From NCBI GenBank assembly GCA_050942875.1, contig JBMNOD010000029.1, forward strand, positions 1-39,907: DNA of 39,907 bases, in the 5' to 3' direction. Position 1 is the stretch's first letter. Each line of letters opens with the position of its first letter. This document shows positions 23,821-31,849 of the stretch, in pieces. Origin of the DNA: JAAZAI01 sp050942875 (lineage in GTDB: Bacteria > Verrucomicrobiota > Kiritimatiellia > RFP12 > UBA3636). The position numbers and the translations under genes are program-made. The notes below the pieces were generated by a model. The model was not told the origin of the DNA and searched no databases. It was given only the letters and a program-made list of their open reading frames with translations.

Positions 23821-23849
23821 ATATTACGCGAATACCGTCCTTGTGCCAA
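23821..23849 (-). promoter_or_regulatory. sigma70-type promoter for the UPF0104 gene
   Basis: On the reverse strand TTGGCA (23849-23844) and TAATAT (23826-23821) are separated by 17 bp. The start falls about 23814, next to the ATG at 23812. Confidence 0.65.
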
Positions 23850-23868
23850 TTCAAAAGTGATGTGATGG

Positions 23869-23882
23869 GAAATTTGAAATTT
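23869..23882. repeat. Two GAAATTT heptamers
   Basis: The same seven-base unit as in the array before fhs. Confidence 0.5.
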
Positions 23883-24279
23883 GGAACCGGGGAGTGTTGG
23901 ATGCTGGTCGCTGTTGGGCTGGGCGGCTTGTCCGATCGAGTCGTGAGACAATTATGGAATCTTGTTGACATGGCTGGCAATTGAAGCCAAAGTTGAAAAA
24001 CACAGCTATATTCGAAGCCCTGTTCCTGGCCCAAGCCGGGCGGGTTGAAGGAGCAAACCGCAAACGGCGACCTGCCGAAGAATTTCGCCGCGCCCAATTC
24101 CTCGACGCACAGGCGCCCGAAATCAAGTCCAGGGGGCGCAATCTGCCGGGACGCCCGACATCGTTCCGGCTGCAAACCCATGCCGAGACGCCTGTTCGTC
24201 ATGCCGTCCGACGTCCAGTTTCGCGAAATCGTCGAGGGATTCGATTCCGCCGAGGAGGAAGTGGACGCGGCGGGTGGAG

Positions 24280-24301
24280 GACGCGGCGGGGACGCCGCGT
24301 C
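24280..24301. terminator. GC-rich hairpin downstream of the GH28-like gene
   Basis: GACGCGGCG and CGCCGCGTC pair perfectly around GGGA, about 25 bp after the stop codon of the reverse-strand gene. There is no T-run, so it is at best a weak terminator; the 9-bp stem and 4-base loop also match the repeat hairpins elsewhere in the window. Confidence 0.35.
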
Positions 24302-24323
24302 ACTTCAGTGGTGAAGCCTTCGC

Positions 24324-25763
24324 CTACGGGCGGACAACGACGTCGGCGAATTTCCCGACCTTGAGAAGCGGTCCCAAAGACAGGGGGTCGCCGGCGACGG
24401 TCACGTTCTCCAGAACGACGCCCTTGATCTGCCGTTCCTCGGACTTGCCCTCGATGACGGACGGGACGCGGGTCGCGCAGGCGATGTTTCGGAAGACGAT
24501 GTTCTCGATGGCGCGCCCGGGGGTCGTCGAGGGATGGAAGAACTTGAACTGGAGGTCGATCAAGCGCCCGTTTTCAAGCACCCTGGCCACGCGGATGTCC
24601 TCGAAGAGCATGTCCCGGCAGGTGTTCCTGTCGCCGCAGCCAATGGAAATCGCGCCTTGGAAAACGGGGTTCCGCTCGTTGCTCTCAAGAATGTCGATGT
24701 CGCGGAACACGAGGTCCGCCAGCGTGTCGCCTTCGCGCCTGTAGTCGCCGTGAACGCCGATGTAGATCGGGTGCGCGCTGTCCGCCCACAGGACGCAACG
24801 CTCGACGAGCCAATCGCGGGTGTCGCCCCTGTAGCTGAACCGGGTGCCGTAGATCGCGATGCAGTCGTCCGTGGTTCTGATGAAGCAGTCGCGAATGACG
24901 ACCTTCGTGGAGGACATCATGTCGATGCCGTCCGCCCAGATGTGGGAGCTGAATATCTTGACGTTCTCAATGGCCACGTTGTCCACCTGGCCGCCGAGGA
25001 TGCCGTATCCGCAGGGCTGTTTGATGACGACGCCCTCGACGCGCGCGTTTTTCGTCCGGTCCAGGTTGATGCCGACGGCGTGGTGCGTCTTCCCCCACTT
25101 GGTTCGGCCGTCCGCCTGATTCCACGGACTGAGGTCGATGATGCCCCGGCCCCGGATGACGACATTGGTGGCATCGCGCTCCACCACGATGCCGGCCTGG
25201 AGCACGGCGCCCTCCGCGAGGTAGACCGTCGTGTTGGACGACACCTTCAGCACCGATCGCGGAAGGTCTTTCCCGTCGTTGGTCGTTCCGCCGGAGGTGA
25301 TGCGTTCATCGGTGCCGAAAGCATGGAGGCCGGGGCCGAAGTGCAGGACGTTCGGGGCGTCGGGGGAGGGGATGTCCTTTTCGGGCGGGTTGGCGAGCAG
25401 GTGCAGGCAGGAAAAACTGTCGCCATCGAATTCGACGGAAACGGGGCCGGGGGCGGAGACGCGGACGCGGACGGCGTCCGGCGTGGTCTCGACCACCTTC
25501 GCCGCGGCGTTCGCCGGGCGGAGATCCACCCGTTTGAACGGTGTGGAGGGCTTGACCAGAACGTCCACCGGCTTCCCGGCGACCGTGAACACCGTGAAGC
25601 ACGCATTCGTCATTTTGCGGAATCCGACGCGGATGGGCGTCACGTCCAATGGACGGAAGGCCGCCGCGCCGCCGTCGGCGGGGGCAAGGGAGACGGACGC
25701 AATGTCCACGGCGGAGGCGGAGATGGCGGTGGCCAGCAGGAGAAGGGGGCAGAGTTTTTTCAT
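24324..25763 (-). CDS. Secreted right-handed beta-helix hydrolase, GH28/GH49-like
   Basis: A 479-residue exported protein. A signal peptide (LLLLATAISASA) is followed by an N-terminal beta domain (about 20-140) and a beta-helix with repeated V-x-IxxC/N patterns. The catalytic region has paired acids as in polygalacturonase-type enzymes: HIWADGIDMMSS and, about 25 residues on, FIRTTDDCIAIYG. The usual GH28 His-Gly and RIK motifs are replaced or not obvious, so GH49-type or another beta-helix hydrolase is possible. The likely role is cutting plant or host polysaccharide outside the cytoplasm. It lies 14 bp after the beta-rich secreted protein and is probably co-transcribed with it. Confidence 0.75.
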   Translation of the reverse strand: MKKLCPLLLLATAISASAVDIASVSLAPADGGAAAFRPLDVTPIRVGFRKMTNACFTVFTVAGKPVDVLVKPSTPFKRVDLRPANAAAKVVETTPDAVRVRVSAPGPVSVEFDGDSFSCLHLLANPPEKDIPSPDAPNVLHFGPGLHAFGTDERITSGGTTNDGKDLPRSVLKVSSNTTVYLAEGAVLQAGIVVERDATNVVIRGRGIIDLSPWNQADGRTKWGKTHHAVGINLDRTKNARVEGVVIKQPCGYGILGGQVDNVAIENVKIFSSHIWADGIDMMSSTKVVIRDCFIRTTDDCIAIYGTRFSYRGDTRDWLVERCVLWADSAHPIYIGVHGDYRREGDTLADLVFRDIDILESNERNPVFQGAISIGCGDRNTCRDMLFEDIRVARVLENGRLIDLQFKFFHPSTTPGRAIENIVFRNIACATRVPSVIEGKSEERQIKGVVLENVTVAGDPLSLGPLLKVGKFADVVVRP

Positions 25764-25777
25764 GATGATTCCAATGC

Positions 25778-27715
25778 CTATTTGACAATGAGCACGGTGA
25801 TGGGCGTTGCGTCGGCCAGGACGATTCGCTTGCTTCCAGGGCGCAGACGGAGGGAGCGGCCGTCCGGCATGCCCGTGGCGGTGGGGAGGATGCCGTCGTA
25901 GTCGCCCGTGTAGGCGACAAGCGTGATGTCGCCATCTTCCGCGGGGATGCCCGAGAAGACGAATTTGGAGTTGAAATCGAGGTCGCCGACGACATCCAGA
26001 AGCGCCTCGCCCTCGGCAAGCTCCGGCAGGTCGGCAAGATCGACGGCGATGGAGCCGGAGAACGACGCGCCTTGCGTAAAGGCGATCATCGCGTTGCGAA
26101 GCGAGAGGGGGCCGTGGGCTTCGAAGGGAAGCGCGATGATGGAGGCGGAGTCCCGGGCGACGAGCGCGCCCGATTCCGGCGCGTCGGCCGTGCCGATGAC
26201 GACGGCGTCGCCGTCGCGGCCTCGGTAGAGGTTGGTGACGGTGCCGCCGATGAATTCCAACCGCGTGAAGTGCGCCGGATTCGATGCGTCCGCCGCGAAC
26301 GTGTACCCCTGGGACGAGGAGTTGAGGTTCGTCGCCCCGGCGAGACGGAAGCCGACGTCGCCGGCGTAGGTGCTGCGGAATCCGTTGCGCAAGTTGTTTT
26401 GCGCCGCCGTCGAGCAATGCACGTTGGCGTCGGCGATGCCGGTGAAGGAAAGCGACGAGCCGTCGAACACGCAGAGTTCCGGAACCGGGAAGTAGAAGTT
26501 CGGGTTCGCCGAGTTGAATTGAAGCGCCGCCCCGTCTTCGAATCGGAAGGCGTTGTCCTTGTACGAGTTCAGGCGGTTGCGGACGTCGACGAGCGCCCCG
26601 TCCGTCGCGAGCAGCGTGTTGGTTGGAGACGTGTTGTTGTGGCCGGCATAGAGATACGGAACGGAGAGCGTGCTCCCCGGGCCGGAAACAAGGACGAAAC
26701 TGTTGGAAACGTCCGCGCTCTGGCCTCCGAGATAAAACGTCGCCAAACCGGGCATGAACACGGTGCCGCCGTCCACGATGCGCAGGAGGGCGTTGGTGCC
26801 GCGATTGCCGACCTTGAAGGACGCCGTGGCGTTGAGCAGCGACCCCGCCCCGGTGACCGTGACGACCTCGGCGCCGGAGGCGGCGTTGTCGTTGAGCAGG
26901 ATGCTTTTGATGTGGGCTTCGGCTCCGTTCGTGATGGTCAGCGAGGAGGAAAAGGCGGTCTGAAGCGTTCCGTTCGTGATGTAGAGCGCGGAACCGGGAT
27001 CCGTGACGACGGCGTGGCAGTTCGGCGTCAAGAATTGAAAGCTTCCGAGGACGTCGAGAAGGCTCCCTCCCGAGAGCACGAGCCGATCGTCCCCCTTGAC
27101 GGAGTTGACGTTCCCCGCAACGGTCCACGTGGAGCCGTTGTCAAGGTGGACGAGGCCGTTCGTTCCGGCGGTCTGCTGTCCGAACTGAAGCATGGTCGAG
27201 GAAAGCGTCGAATGATTGGCGAGGACCGACGACATGCCGCCGTTGTTGGAGTAGAATTTCCTGCAGGAAAGCGTGGAATTCGTCAAGGCGAGGAAGCATC
27301 GCCCCCTGTTGGGCCTGGAAAGCATCAGATCCTGCGATCCGAAATCGAGCGTCGAGTCGTTCGCCGCGAGGATCGAAGTCCCCTGATAGCCGACATAGCT
27401 CCCGGCTCCGGCCGCGACAATCTCCGCGTTGTCCATCACGAGGGTCGAGGGGCTGTCGCGATTGTCGGCGCCGACATACAGCGCCTTGACGACCTGGGGG
27501 ACCGCTGGATTCTTCAAGGTCGCAAAATAGTCGTTCCCGTCGTTTTTCCCGATTTTCGCGATGTCCGCGGAGGTCGGCAGGGCGCCGGTGGACCAGTTGG
27601 CGGGCTCCATCCAATCGCCGGACGTGGTATCGAAGACGGCGTCCCCGTAAGCGGCGGCAAGCGCCGTGGCCGAGACGATCGTGGCGAGGAATTTCGGTGC
27701 TATTTTCATTTTCAT
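25778..27715 (-). CDS. Large secreted beta-repeat protein (autotransporter-like passenger)
   Basis: 645 residues. A signal peptide (ATIVSATALAAAYG) is followed by a WSTGALPTSADIAKIGKN opening typical of this class (exported proteins starting with a W..P.NW motif), then many irregular beta-helix repeats with N-T-x-L and GSTW/GSLL turns. The C-terminal end has a short beta region (about 560-645) but no recognisable 12-strand autotransporter barrel or PEP-CTERM anchor, so how it is displayed is unclear. AGGAG lies nine bases before the ATG. It is first in an operon with the GH28-like hydrolase and has an operator-like promoter. Binding of the polysaccharide substrate is a guess from context. Confidence 0.7.
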   Translation of the reverse strand: MKMKIAPKFLATIVSATALAAAYGDAVFDTTSGDWMEPANWSTGALPTSADIAKIGKNDGNDYFATLKNPAVPQVVKALYVGADNRDSPSTLVMDNAEIVAAGAGSYVGYQGTSILAANDSTLDFGSQDLMLSRPNRGRCFLALTNSTLSCRKFYSNNGGMSSVLANHSTLSSTMLQFGQQTAGTNGLVHLDNGSTWTVAGNVNSVKGDDRLVLSGGSLLDVLGSFQFLTPNCHAVVTDPGSALYITNGTLQTAFSSSLTITNGAEAHIKSILLNDNAASGAEVVTVTGAGSLLNATASFKVGNRGTNALLRIVDGGTVFMPGLATFYLGGQSADVSNSFVLVSGPGSTLSVPYLYAGHNNTSPTNTLLATDGALVDVRNRLNSYKDNAFRFEDGAALQFNSANPNFYFPVPELCVFDGSSLSFTGIADANVHCSTAAQNNLRNGFRSTYAGDVGFRLAGATNLNSSSQGYTFAADASNPAHFTRLEFIGGTVTNLYRGRDGDAVVIGTADAPESGALVARDSASIIALPFEAHGPLSLRNAMIAFTQGASFSGSIAVDLADLPELAEGEALLDVVGDLDFNSKFVFSGIPAEDGDITLVAYTGDYDGILPTATGMPDGRSLRLRPGSKRIVLADATPITVLIVK

Positions 27716-27840
27716 GTTTCAGTTCTCCTGGGCTGTTGAGGTGGTCGAGCAATGCAGTCGGGCAGAAACAAAGACGTTTGGAAGCCAGAAAGGGTCGTGC
27801 CCCACCATTCGTTTGATTCAGCCAGGACTTGTTTGGCTCT

Positions 27841-27879
27841 TGCTGCGCGATTATAGGCTTTCAGCGTGTGCGCAGCAAT
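27841..27879 (-). promoter_or_regulatory. Promoter with operator-like dyad for the secreted-protein/GH28 operon
   Basis: On the reverse strand TTGCTG (27879-27874) and TATAAT (27856-27851) are separated by 17 bp, the best -10 box in the window. Perfect 9-bp inverted arms TTGCTGCGC (27841-27849) and GCGCAGCAA (27871-27879) flank the -10 box and cover the -35, a geometry that suits a repressor or activator dimer. Confidence 0.65.
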
Positions 27880-27917
27880 TGAAAAGAGGCAATCGGTCAG
27901 GCGCCGACGGTATTGCA

Positions 27918-27947
27918 TTGCATGAAGCGCACGCTTTCGAGTATGAT
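27918..27947 (+). promoter_or_regulatory. Possible promoter for nanA
   Basis: TTGCAT and TATGAT are separated by 18 bp, about 100 bases before the ATG. Confidence 0.45.
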
Positions 27948-28055
27948 GACGGCTTTGACACCATCGTCGAGATGCGCCGCACGCTGGATGGCGCCGAGAA
28001 CACTCATGCATTGGTTGACGTCGCGGACAATCTTGAACGAATTGGAGAAGACAAT

Positions 28056-28961
28056 ATGAAACTGACTGGACTCATTGCCGCCCCCAATGCCCCGATGCAC
28101 GGGGATGGAACTCTTGATCTTGACGTCATCCCCGCGTATGCCGCGCATCTCCGTCGAGAAGGCGTTTCCGGGGTTTTCGTCAACGGCACCACAGGCGAAA
28201 GCCTTTCGCTTTCGCCCGAGGAACGCGTGTCCTTGGCTGAAGCCTGGGCAAAGGTCTGCGACGACGACCTCAAGCTCGTCGTGCATGTGGGCGACAATGC
28301 CCTGCCGGTCAGTCGGCAGCTTGCCGCGCATGCGCAGCAGGTGGGCGCCGTGGCCATTGGCGCCATGCCGCCGTCCTTTTTCCGTCCGGCATCCGTCGCC
28401 GCCGTCATGGATTGGTGCGCGGCTGTGGCCGAGGCCGCGCCGACGCTTCCCTTTTACTACTATCACATTCCGTCCATGACAGGCGTGTCCATCCGACTGG
28501 TCGATTTGCTTTCCCTTGCTGGACGCATGCCCACCTTTGCGGGCGCGAAGTTCACCTTCGAGGATCTCATGGACTACCAGATGGCCGTCAGAGCCGAAGA
28601 CGGTCGTTACGACGTGCTCTTCGGACGCGACGAGATGCTCCTGTCGTCGCTCGCTTGCGGCGCGACGGGAGCCGTGGGCAGCACCTACAACTACATGGCG
28701 CCGGCCTGTCTTCGCATCATCGAAGCCTATGGGCGAGGGGACATGGATGCCGCGCGTGAATGGCAGTCCCGCTCCCATGATTTGGTTCGCGTCCTCCAGA
28801 AGTCTCCGAACGGCGTCGCCTGCGGCAAGGCCATTCTCAATTTGCGCGGCATCGACGTCGGCCCCTGCCGTTCGCCGCTTCCCATCTACGGCCGCGATGA
28901 TCTTGAGCAGCTTCGAGCCTCGCTTGAAGCGATTGGATTTTTTGAATGGTGTTGTGGCTAG
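28056..28961 (+). CDS. nanA: N-acetylneuraminate lyase
   Basis: Cleaves sialic acid to N-acetylmannosamine and pyruvate (EC 4.1.3.3) in the cytoplasm. A 301-residue TIM barrel of the DHDPS/NAL family. GTTGES (44-49) binds the carboxylate, and Tyr136 (in FYYYHIPSMTG) and Lys165 (GAKFT) form the catalytic pair, at positions almost the same as in E. coli NanA (137 and 165). FYYYHIP is closer to animal-type NPL than to typical enterobacterial forms. GGAG lies about nine bases before the ATG. No nanE, nanK or sialic acid transporter is adjacent. A relative acting on another 2-keto acid sugar is possible. Confidence 0.88.
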   Translation: MKLTGLIAAPNAPMHGDGTLDLDVIPAYAAHLRREGVSGVFVNGTTGESLSLSPEERVSLAEAWAKVCDDDLKLVVHVGDNALPVSRQLAAHAQQVGAVAIGAMPPSFFRPASVAAVMDWCAAVAEAAPTLPFYYYHIPSMTGVSIRLVDLLSLAGRMPTFAGAKFTFEDLMDYQMAVRAEDGRYDVLFGRDEMLLSSLACGATGAVGSTYNYMAPACLRIIEAYGRGDMDAAREWQSRSHDLVRVLQKSPNGVACGKAILNLRGIDVGPCRSPLPIYGRDDLEQLRASLEAIGFFEWCCG

Positions 28962-29057
28962 GGCGTAGCGGCCAGGGGCTGGCGGCGGGCCGCTCGTGCC
29001 AAGCCGTCCGCGTGCTCGGCGAAATCGGCATCGGCATCGGCAGACGAATCGCATTGC

Positions 29058-29085
29058 TTTTCATGTCGTTTCGGTGCAATATACA
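29058..29085 (+). promoter_or_regulatory. Weak candidate promoter for the polyamine operon
   Basis: TTTTCA and TATACA are separated by 16 bp, each matching the consensus at four of six bases, about 105 bases before the TTG start. Confidence 0.3.
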
Positions 29086-29195
29086 CCTCCGTTTTCGCGC
29101 ACGGCCCGGCTTCCGGTCGAACGGAGGGGCGATCAGGCAGTCCCACGAACACAAGCGGCCGGAGCGTTCCGGCGGAAACGGCAGGTTGAAACGAA

Positions 29196-30671
29196 TTGAA
29201 AAAACTTACGCAGCAGGATACGCCCATTCATCAGGCGCTGGAAGAACAGCGCATCAATCGTCTTGCCCATTTTGACGTCCCCGGCCACAAAGGCGGGCGC
29301 GGCAACAAGGATCTGACGGAATTCCTGGGCGCAACGGCCATGGCGCTCGATGTCAACTCGATGAAACCCCTGGACAACCTCTGCCATCCGATTTCCGTGA
29401 TCCGCGACGCGCAGCAGCTCGCGGCCGAGGCTTTTGGAGCCGACGAATCGTTTTTCATCGTCAATGGCACGACGCACGGCGTGCAGGCGATGATCATGGC
29501 GGCATGCAACACCGGCGAAAAGGTGATCATGCCGCGCAACGTCCACCGCAGCGCCATCAATGCGCTCGTCGTCTGCGGCGCATTGCCCGTGTACGTGAAT
29601 CCCGGCGTCAACAACGAGCTGGGCATCCCGTTGGGGATGTCCACGCAGGACGTCAGGAAGGCGATCGAGCAGAACCCCGACGCCAAGGCCATCCTCGTCA
29701 ACAACCCGACCTACTACGGCATCTGCTCCAATCTGCCTGAAATCGTCGCGTTGGCGCATGCCAACCAGATGCTGGTGCTGGTGGACGAGGCGCACGGCAC
29801 GCACTTCTACTTTCACGACAAGCTGCCCGTCTCGGCCATGGCGGCCGGGGCGGACATGGCGGCGGTGAGCATGCACAAGACGGGCGGCTCGCTTACGCAG
29901 AGTTCGATTCTGCTCACGCGCGACTCGGTCAATCCGGACTACGTTCGCCAAGTGATCAACCTCACGCAGACCACTTCCGCTTCGTATTTGCTCCTCTCGT
30001 CGCTCGACATCGCACGCAAGAACCTCTCCCTGAACGGCCATGCGATGTATTCGAAGACCATCGACTTCGCCAACTACGCGCGCGCCGAAATCAATCGCCT
30101 CGGCGGCTACTACGCCTTTGGCACGGAACTGGTGAACAACGACACGGTCTTCGATTTCGACACCACGAAACTCTCGATCCACACGCGCAACATCGGCCTT
30201 GCCGGCATTGAGGTCTATGATCTGCTGCGCGACGACTACGGCATCCAGATTGAGTTTGGCGACATCGGCAACATCCTCGCCATCATTTCCTCGGGCGATC
30301 GCAACATGGAGATCGAGCGGCTCATTTCGGCGCTCGCCGAGATCAAGCGGCTGCATCAAAAGGATCCGCGCGATCTGTTTGACCACGAGTACATCAACCC
30401 CCAGATCGTCATGGCGCCGAAAGAGGCGTTCTACTCCCGCAAGCAGTCGCTTCCCATTCGCGAGACGGTGGGGCACATCTGCGGTGAATTCGTGATGAGC
30501 TATCCGCCCGGCATTCCGATTCTGGCTCCGGGCGAGATGATTACGCAGGACATTCTCGACAACATCCTCTATTCGAAGGAAAAGGGGTGCTTCATGACAG
30601 GCACCGAGGATATGGACATGGAGTACGTCAATGTCGTCAAGGCGGCGCCAAGCGTGGCCAGAACCGCCTGA
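29196..30671 (+). CDS. Orn/Lys/Arg decarboxylase, probably arginine decarboxylase
   Basis: A PLP-dependent decarboxylase of the fold-type I (SpeA of Gram-positives, Cad/Ldc) group, 491 residues. HFDVPGHKGG (25-34) opens the fold, Asp197 and His200 (VDEAHGTHF) contact the cofactor, and Lys228 (SMHKTGG) carries PLP. The translation start is a TTG at 29196 with a partial AGG upstream; no in-frame ATG lies nearby and the N-terminal family motif requires this start. The spermidine synthase gene 15 bp downstream makes polyamine synthesis the clear context. Substrate (Arg, Lys or Orn) cannot be settled from sequence. If it is Arg, a route from agmatine to putrescine must be encoded elsewhere. Confidence 0.9.
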   Translation: MKKLTQQDTPIHQALEEQRINRLAHFDVPGHKGGRGNKDLTEFLGATAMALDVNSMKPLDNLCHPISVIRDAQQLAAEAFGADESFFIVNGTTHGVQAMIMAACNTGEKVIMPRNVHRSAINALVVCGALPVYVNPGVNNELGIPLGMSTQDVRKAIEQNPDAKAILVNNPTYYGICSNLPEIVALAHANQMLVLVDEAHGTHFYFHDKLPVSAMAAGADMAAVSMHKTGGSLTQSSILLTRDSVNPDYVRQVINLTQTTSASYLLLSSLDIARKNLSLNGHAMYSKTIDFANYARAEINRLGGYYAFGTELVNNDTVFDFDTTKLSIHTRNIGLAGIEVYDLLRDDYGIQIEFGDIGNILAIISSGDRNMEIERLISALAEIKRLHQKDPRDLFDHEYINPQIVMAPKEAFYSRKQSLPIRETVGHICGEFVMSYPPGIPILAPGEMITQDILDNILYSKEKGCFMTGTEDMDMEYVNVVKAAPSVARTA

Positions 30672-30686
30672 CAGGAGTTTTCAAGC

Positions 30687-31529
30687 ATGGAACTTTGGTA
30701 CACCGACCAGCACACGAAGGCTGTCCAGTTTTCAATCAAAAGCAAGCGGCAGCTCGCCAGCCATCAGAGCGAGATTCAGCGTGTCGACATCCTTGAGACG
30801 TATGAATATGGGCGTGTGCTCGTCCTCGACGGCGAGCTGATGATCACGGAGAAGGATGAATTCATCTACCACGAGATGATTACGCATGTCTCCATGGCCG
30901 TCCATCCGAGCGTGCGCGACGTGCTGGTCATCGGCGGCGGCAACGGCGGCACGATTCGCGAGCTGACGAAATATTCGTTCATCGAGAACATCGACATGGT
31001 GGAGGTGGACAAGGACGTCGTGACGCTGTGCATGGTGCACATGCCCTTCACGGCCTGCAAGCTTCAGGATCCCCGCGTCCACATGTATTTCGAGGAAGGG
31101 CTTCGTTTCGTCCGCGCCCCCAAGGCCGAGTACGATCTGATCATCGTCGATTGCGCCGATCCCTACGGCCCGGCCGAAGGGCTGTTCACCCGTGAGTTCT
31201 ACGGCAACTGCTTCAAGGCGCTGCGCGACGACGGCATCCTCATCAATCAGCACGAGAGCCCGTTTTACAGCGAGCATTCGATGACGGTCCAGAAGGCCCA
31301 CAAGCAGATCGCCGCCGTTTTTCCGCTGAGCATGGTCTATCAGTGCCACATTCCCTCCCAACCTTCCGGCCACTGGCTTTTCGGCTTTGCCTCCAAGAAG
31401 CACCATCCGATCAACGACCTCAAGGAGGGCTATTGGAACGCGTTGGACATCAAGACCCGCTATTACAACACGGTGCTTCATCGCGGGTGCTTTTGCCTTC
31501 CCTCCTACGTCAAGGAGCTGCTGGGGTAG
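30687..31529 (+). CDS. speE: Spermidine synthase
   Basis: Transfers aminopropyl from decarboxylated SAM to putrescine (EC 2.5.1.16). 280 residues. A small N-terminal beta domain is followed by the Rossmann core with VIGGGNGGTIREL (about 82-94), MVEVDKDVV (dcSAM-binding acid), and the gate region DCADPYGPAEGLF. The C-terminal part keeps the usual pattern with QPSGHWLFGFASK. AGGAG lies about ten bases before the ATG. It is coupled to the decarboxylase and followed by a strong terminator. No SAM decarboxylase (speD) is in the window. Confidence 0.95.
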   Translation: MELWYTDQHTKAVQFSIKSKRQLASHQSEIQRVDILETYEYGRVLVLDGELMITEKDEFIYHEMITHVSMAVHPSVRDVLVIGGGNGGTIRELTKYSFIENIDMVEVDKDVVTLCMVHMPFTACKLQDPRVHMYFEEGLRFVRAPKAEYDLIIVDCADPYGPAEGLFTREFYGNCFKALRDDGILINQHESPFYSEHSMTVQKAHKQIAAVFPLSMVYQCHIPSQPSGHWLFGFASKKHHPINDLKEGYWNALDIKTRYYNTVLHRGCFCLPSYVKELLG

Positions 31530-31530
31530 G

Positions 31531-31567
31531 GGCAATCGGTGCGGTTGCGCCTCCCAGCCCGATTGCC
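31531..31567 (+). terminator. Hairpin directly after speE
   Basis: GGCAATCGG and CCGATTGCC pair perfectly, with 19 bases between them. Only a short TTTT follows a few bases later, so it may be a processing or attenuation hairpin upstream of the main terminator. Confidence 0.35.
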
Positions 31568-31627
31568 AGGGGTTTTGGAGGGACAGCCCCCAATTTCCCC
31601 AGTTTCCCCGGAAAAAAGGTCAAAACC

Positions 31628-31724
31628 GGGGTCTGGGGTGTCCCCAGCCTGAACTTCTCTCTTCTCTCCCCTCCTCCCCTCCTCTCTCTTCTCACTTCTC
31701 TCTTCTCACTTCTCTCTTCTCACT
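31628..31724. repeat. CTGGGG hairpin plus pyrimidine heptamers, copy 2
   Basis: The 28-base unit (31628-31655) differs from 21669-21696 at only one base in the hairpin loop (TGT for TGC). A C/T tract follows, with heptamers TTCTCTC twice, then TCTCACT and TCTCTCT alternating five times at 31690-31724. Confidence 0.75.
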
Positions 31725-31751
31725 CTTCCCTCCTCTCCTCTCACTGCTCTC

Positions 31752-31795
31752 TGCAATCGGTCAGTCGACGTGTCGATTGACCGATTGCATTTTTT
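31752..31795 (+). terminator. Strong rho-independent terminator of the polyamine operon
   Basis: The arm TGCAATCGGTCAGTCGA (31752-31768) pairs with 31773-31789, with one G-U pair, around CGTG. Six T residues follow. Confidence 0.88.
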
Positions 31796-31807
31796 CTCAT
31801 TGTATGC

Positions 31808-31836
31808 TTGACTTGTGAGCGGAAATTCAGAATAAT
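31808..31836 (+). promoter_or_regulatory. sigma70-type promoter of the efflux operon
   Basis: TTGACT and AATAAT are separated by 17 bp. The operator-like palindrome begins at the last base of the -10 box. Confidence 0.6.
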
Positions 31837-31849
31837 GAACGGCCATTCA
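31836..31849. promoter_or_regulatory. Candidate TetR operator
   Basis: TGAACGGCCATTCA is a palindrome at 12 of 14 positions. It lies at the transcription start, just upstream of the TetR-family gene, where autorepression would be expected. Confidence 0.5.

Larger units (their letters stand above)
23813..24323. other. 510-bp region without a convincing gene
   Basis: It contains the UPF0104 promoter, two GAAATTT heptamers, a stretch (24000-24240) whose open frames on both strands look non-coding, and a GC hairpin at 24280-24301. I cannot exclude a degraded gene remnant in 24000-24240, but no family is recognisable. Confidence 0.55.
27716..28055. other. Divergent regulatory region, secreted-protein operon versus nanA
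   Basis: 340 bp with promoters in both directions. The frame upstream of nanA is open from 27666, but it contains the reverse-strand gene start and no ribosome-binding site, and the family begins at the ATG at 28056. Confidence 0.6.

Noticed and set aside
22784..24202. Longer UPF0104 start at 24202
   Set aside because: The extra 130 codons lack family similarity or signal-peptide features, and a good promoter lies inside them at 23821-23849.
24000..24240. Degraded gene between the UPF0104 and GH28-like genes
   Set aside because: Open frames exist on both strands, but none shows a recognisable motif, a ribosome-binding site or coherent codon use.
27666..28055. N-terminal extension of nanA to 27666
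   Set aside because: It overlaps the start of the divergent gene and its promoter, lacks a ribosome-binding site, and the enzyme family begins at the ATG at 28056. A patch before the ATG reads like protein but matches nothing I recognise.
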